DNA of 61,583 nucleotides from an uncultured Lachnospiraceae bacterium. Its GTDB lineage: Bacteria > Bacillota > Clostridia > Lachnospirales > Lachnospiraceae. The position numbers and the translations under genes were made by a program. Where the stretch lies: assembly GCA_902793685.1 (NCBI GenBank), contig CADBEN010000012.1:1-61583 (forward strand). The letters are read 5' to 3'. Below are positions 59,386 to 61,583 of the stretch, in pieces (position 1 is the stretch's first letter; the number at the start of each line of letters is the position of its first letter). Under the pieces are notes generated by a model that saw only the letters and a list, made by a program, of their open reading frames with translations, was not told where the DNA came from and made no database searches.

Positions 59386-61293
59386 TTACTGCGCGCTGGC
59401 TGCAAGCTGTTCCACCAGCTGCTGTTCTTCGCTGCTGAGCTGTGCGGTGCCGGCTGCGACAGCTTCCTGGTGTGCCTGCTCGGCTGCCGCGCGGGCCTGC
59501 AGGGCAGCCACGGCTTCCGCGGAACTCGGATCGGTGGGATCCCAGATCTGGGATCTCGGGATGCACAGATCGCATGCACCCTTCTCGATCGGTCCCTTAT
59601 CCCACTGGTCGCTGTAGATGTGGACCGGAGTGCCGTTCGGGCAGTTGGAGTAGATCCAGTAAGAGTCGCCGGTCAGCAGACGGATGCAGCCGCCGCTGGC
59701 AGCGTCGTCGATATAGTTGTAGGTGATGGCATCCAGCTCAAGGCTTGTTCCGTAGAACAGAATGGAGTGGATGATGAAACCATTGTAGAAACGGTTCAGG
59801 TATTTGCAGTAGATCGCCGCGGGGACGTCGTCGTGCATGTACTTGACGTCATACTTTGCGTAGATCGCGAAATCGCCCAGAGGCGTATCCGGTCCGCAGG
59901 TGGAGTTGAAGGCCTTGTAGGGGATGATATAGCCGTTCGCTCCGTCCGCCGCCATGACATAGAAGCTGCGGGTCGCCTTATTGTAGTTGATCTGGTAAGC
60001 ACCGGGCTTGCCCATGATGGGCTCAAGGTCCCAGCAGACGCTGCCGTCTGCATTGAAGTAGTACTTGTAGCCGTCGACATACTTCCATCCGGAGACCGGC
60101 TCGCCGTTCTCGAAATAGAACTGGGTGTTGTCCACGAAGCCCCAGCCCGTGTAGGGCTGTCCGTTCCAGCTGGAATAGTGGACACGGCCGTTCTCATCGA
60201 CATAGGTGCCTTCATAAGCCGCAGTGCCCGCCATCAGATTCTTTGTCGGATACGGGAAACTCTCGGTGTTGTGCCACAGACCGACGCGGATCGCGACGAT
60301 GTAGCGGTCGGTGCCCATGGTTCCGGTGGTCTGGCCGTTCTTCGCCCAGTCAAGGACGGTGCCGTCGTTCAGGACGACCTTGTAATAGACGTCGTTGAAA
60401 GTATGGACATAGCCCTTGGCACGGATCTGGATCGCCTGGACGCGGGAGCCGTCCTCGTTATAAGGAGTAATTTCCTTGGAGGTGCACCAGGGGCTCCATC
60501 CGTGGGCGTCGGTGTAGGTCCTGTAGTAGAAACGGGCCACGCCTGCGTGGATCATATAGAACTTGGAGAAGCCGTCCGCACTGAAGAGGCCGATGCCCGG
60601 ATCGTTGGAGGGTGCGTAGTTCATCATGGCGCCGTTCCGGTCACGCATCTGGTAAGTAACGATCTGGACCTGCTGAAGGATATCGTCCGGCGGCGTATTG
60701 CCGGTGCCGATAGCCTCCAGACCGGCGCCTGCGACGACGGAGGCAATATCCACGCCGCCCGGATCAGCGTTCAGCGCAGCGACGCCCGGAAGGCCGATGG
60801 CTGCGTGGCCGATACCGGAGGAAGGACGCTGATTGATCATGTCCTGGGTGCTGGAAGATGCGGTGGATGCGGCCGCCTGGCCGGCTGCCTGGACGGTCTG
60901 GGGCGCTGCCTCTGCCTGAGTCTCCTGGATGGGGGCTGCCGTCTCTCCGGACGGGCCGACAAAGCTGACAGAAGAGTCGCCTGCCGCAGCTTCCGGAGCG
61001 GCTGTCTCGGCGGCTGCAGTCTCGGTGACTTCAGCGGGCTGGACCGCCGCGGTTTCCTGGAGCTGGGAGCTGTCTGTCATGACGGTGGTGCTGCCGGGCG
61101 CACTGACGATTCCGTCACCGCCGGAAGAACCGGAGGTTACAGCTGCCGCGGAATCTGAGGTCAGGTTGACGCCGGGACCGCTGCTCACGAATCCGTTGGT
61201 CGTGTCGGGCTCGGCATAGACTGCCAGTGGCATGGCGAGACACATGACAGCGGCAAGCGCTGCCGCGGCTGTGCTCTTCAGGGAACGTTTCAT
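59386..61293 (-). CDS. Secreted L,D-transpeptidase with wall-binding repeats
   Basis: The 635-residue protein has a signal peptide (MKRSLKSTAAAALAAVMCLA, cleavage likely after VYA) and a long Ala/Thr/Ser/Glu-rich spacer to about 170. A beta-rich region follows with fragments like FSADGFSKFYMIHAGVARFY and EGTYVDENGRVHYSSWNGQP. Short repeats GWGFVDNTQFYFENGEPVSG and GWKYVDGYKYYFNADGS resemble cell-wall/choline-binding motifs. The C-terminal YkuD domain has the catalytic ASGGCIRL. These enzymes cross-link peptidoglycan. A strong ribosome-binding site precedes the start. Confidence 0.88.
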   Translation of the reverse strand: MKRSLKSTAAAALAAVMCLAMPLAVYAEPDTTNGFVSSGPGVNLTSDSAAAVTSGSSGGDGIVSAPGSTTVMTDSSQLQETAAVQPAEVTETAAAETAAPEAAAGDSSVSFVGPSGETAAPIQETQAEAAPQTVQAAGQAAASTASSSTQDMINQRPSSGIGHAAIGLPGVAALNADPGGVDIASVVAGAGLEAIGTGNTPPDDILQQVQIVTYQMRDRNGAMMNYAPSNDPGIGLFSADGFSKFYMIHAGVARFYYRTYTDAHGWSPWCTSKEITPYNEDGSRVQAIQIRAKGYVHTFNDVYYKVVLNDGTVLDWAKNGQTTGTMGTDRYIVAIRVGLWHNTESFPYPTKNLMAGTAAYEGTYVDENGRVHYSSWNGQPYTGWGFVDNTQFYFENGEPVSGWKYVDGYKYYFNADGSVCWDLEPIMGKPGAYQINYNKATRSFYVMAADGANGYIIPYKAFNSTCGPDTPLGDFAIYAKYDVKYMHDDVPAAIYCKYLNRFYNGFIIHSILFYGTSLELDAITYNYIDDAASGGCIRLLTGDSYWIYSNCPNGTPVHIYSDQWDKGPIEKGACDLCIPRSQIWDPTDPSSAEAVAALQARAAAEQAHQEAVAAGTAQLSSEEQQLVEQLAASAQ

Positions 61294-61583
61294 CTGGAAA
61301 AACCTCCTTAATCTATCACTGCGGCATCCGGGATCACTGCAGAAAAGCCTTCCGGATGCCTTTTCTTACGATTTCCTACATATATTAACATGACACCGCA
61401 AAGCTTACTATTAAATAATCTTTACGGTTTTGGTCGATCCGGGCAGGCCAGCCGTACAGAACCCGCCGGGTATCTGCCATCATACGCTAGCGTAAAGATG
61501 TTGCCAGTTGAAAAATAAATAAAGAGAGAGTACCAACCTGATATAATGTCAATCGACGAAAACCAACACTAAGGAGGTTGAGT
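61294..61583 (+). other. Upstream region of a gene beyond the window
   Basis: TATAAT at 61542-61547 and a strong AAGGAGGTTGAGT at the right edge indicate a plus-strand gene starting just outside. No good -35 box is seen at the expected distance. A 12-bp perfect palindrome TACGCTAGCGTA lies at 61483-61494 and may be an operator. No gene is seen inside. Confidence 0.6.

Noticed and set aside
59359-61158. A long plus-strand open frame of about 600 codons
   Set aside because: It is antisense to the L,D-transpeptidase, which has a signal peptide, repeats and a YkuD active site. The antisense frame is low-complexity and lacks a ribosome-binding site.

Overview
The window looks like a chromosomal segment of a Gram-positive, probably lachnospiraceal, Firmicute. 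The reasons are strong GGAGG ribosome-binding sites, a DUF4317 gene, an ECF-type ThiW, a YkpA-like ABC-F gene, and lipoproteins with Ala/Thr/Glu-rich 'ETTAA' linkers. Most of the sequence is GC-rich. The stretch from about 0.4 to 17.4 kb is clearly more AT-rich and differs in gene content. The species cannot be named from the sequence alone.

Region 1 (1-450) is the 3' end of a 23S rRNA gene, then a promoter, tRNA-Asn(GTT), tRNA-Cys(GCA) and a terminator. No 5S gene is visible here.

Region 2 (371-17413) is a defence-type genomic island inserted at the 3' end of tRNA-Cys. The last 45 bases of the tRNA and its terminator hairpin recur at 17339-17413 (73 of 75 bases identical), giving att-like ends about 17 kb apart. 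Inside are an AbiEi antitoxin gene, a fused remnant of AbiEii and an XRE regulator, and a type I restriction-modification operon. That operon contains hsdM (broken by a deletion and frameshift), a YhcG/DUF1016 nuclease, an unusual hsdS with three target-recognition domains, a HEPN-like gene and hsdR. Further on are a GIY-YIG/DUF4357 protein, an Nmad3-like protein, a second HEPN-like protein, a small membrane protein, a frameshifted DUF262-DUF1524 (GmrSD-like) gene, and an XRE-nucleotidyltransferase regulator with clear operator repeats. No integrase gene lies inside the island. The hsdS gene carries 15 copies of GACA, and both other reading frames stop within 11 bases of the tract. This looks like a phase switch between a three-domain and a two-domain specificity subunit.

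Region 3 (17414-23710) starts with a 60-bp perfect palindrome and short repeats. It continues with a secreted protein, an ABCG-type exporter pair, a metallo-beta-lactamase-fold protein and a lone tyrosine recombinase.

Region 4 (23707-26287) is thiamin salvage: a structured leader, thiW and thiM, with a thiE/tenI-like gene facing them. Region 5 (26433-41317) holds a lipoprotein, a YiaK-like reductase, DUF4317, hflK-hflC, a chorismate mutase-shikimate kinase fusion, a glucose-type PTS EIICBA, an SGNH hydrolase, rpiB, a gene cut by an in-frame TGA, a CDF metal exporter and a second lipoprotein. Region 6 (41512-50754) is nucleic-acid and housekeeping: sbcD-sbcC, an MBL hydrolase, pyrC, an ABC-F ATPase and exonuclease III. 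Region 7 (50922-61293) is cell-surface oriented: a GH13 protein lacking its catalytic residues, two GT2 glycosyltransferases, a polysaccharide flippase, an acyltransferase, an unrecognised HTH plus PD-(D/E)xK protein, and a secreted L,D-transpeptidase. The window ends just before the start codon of another gene.
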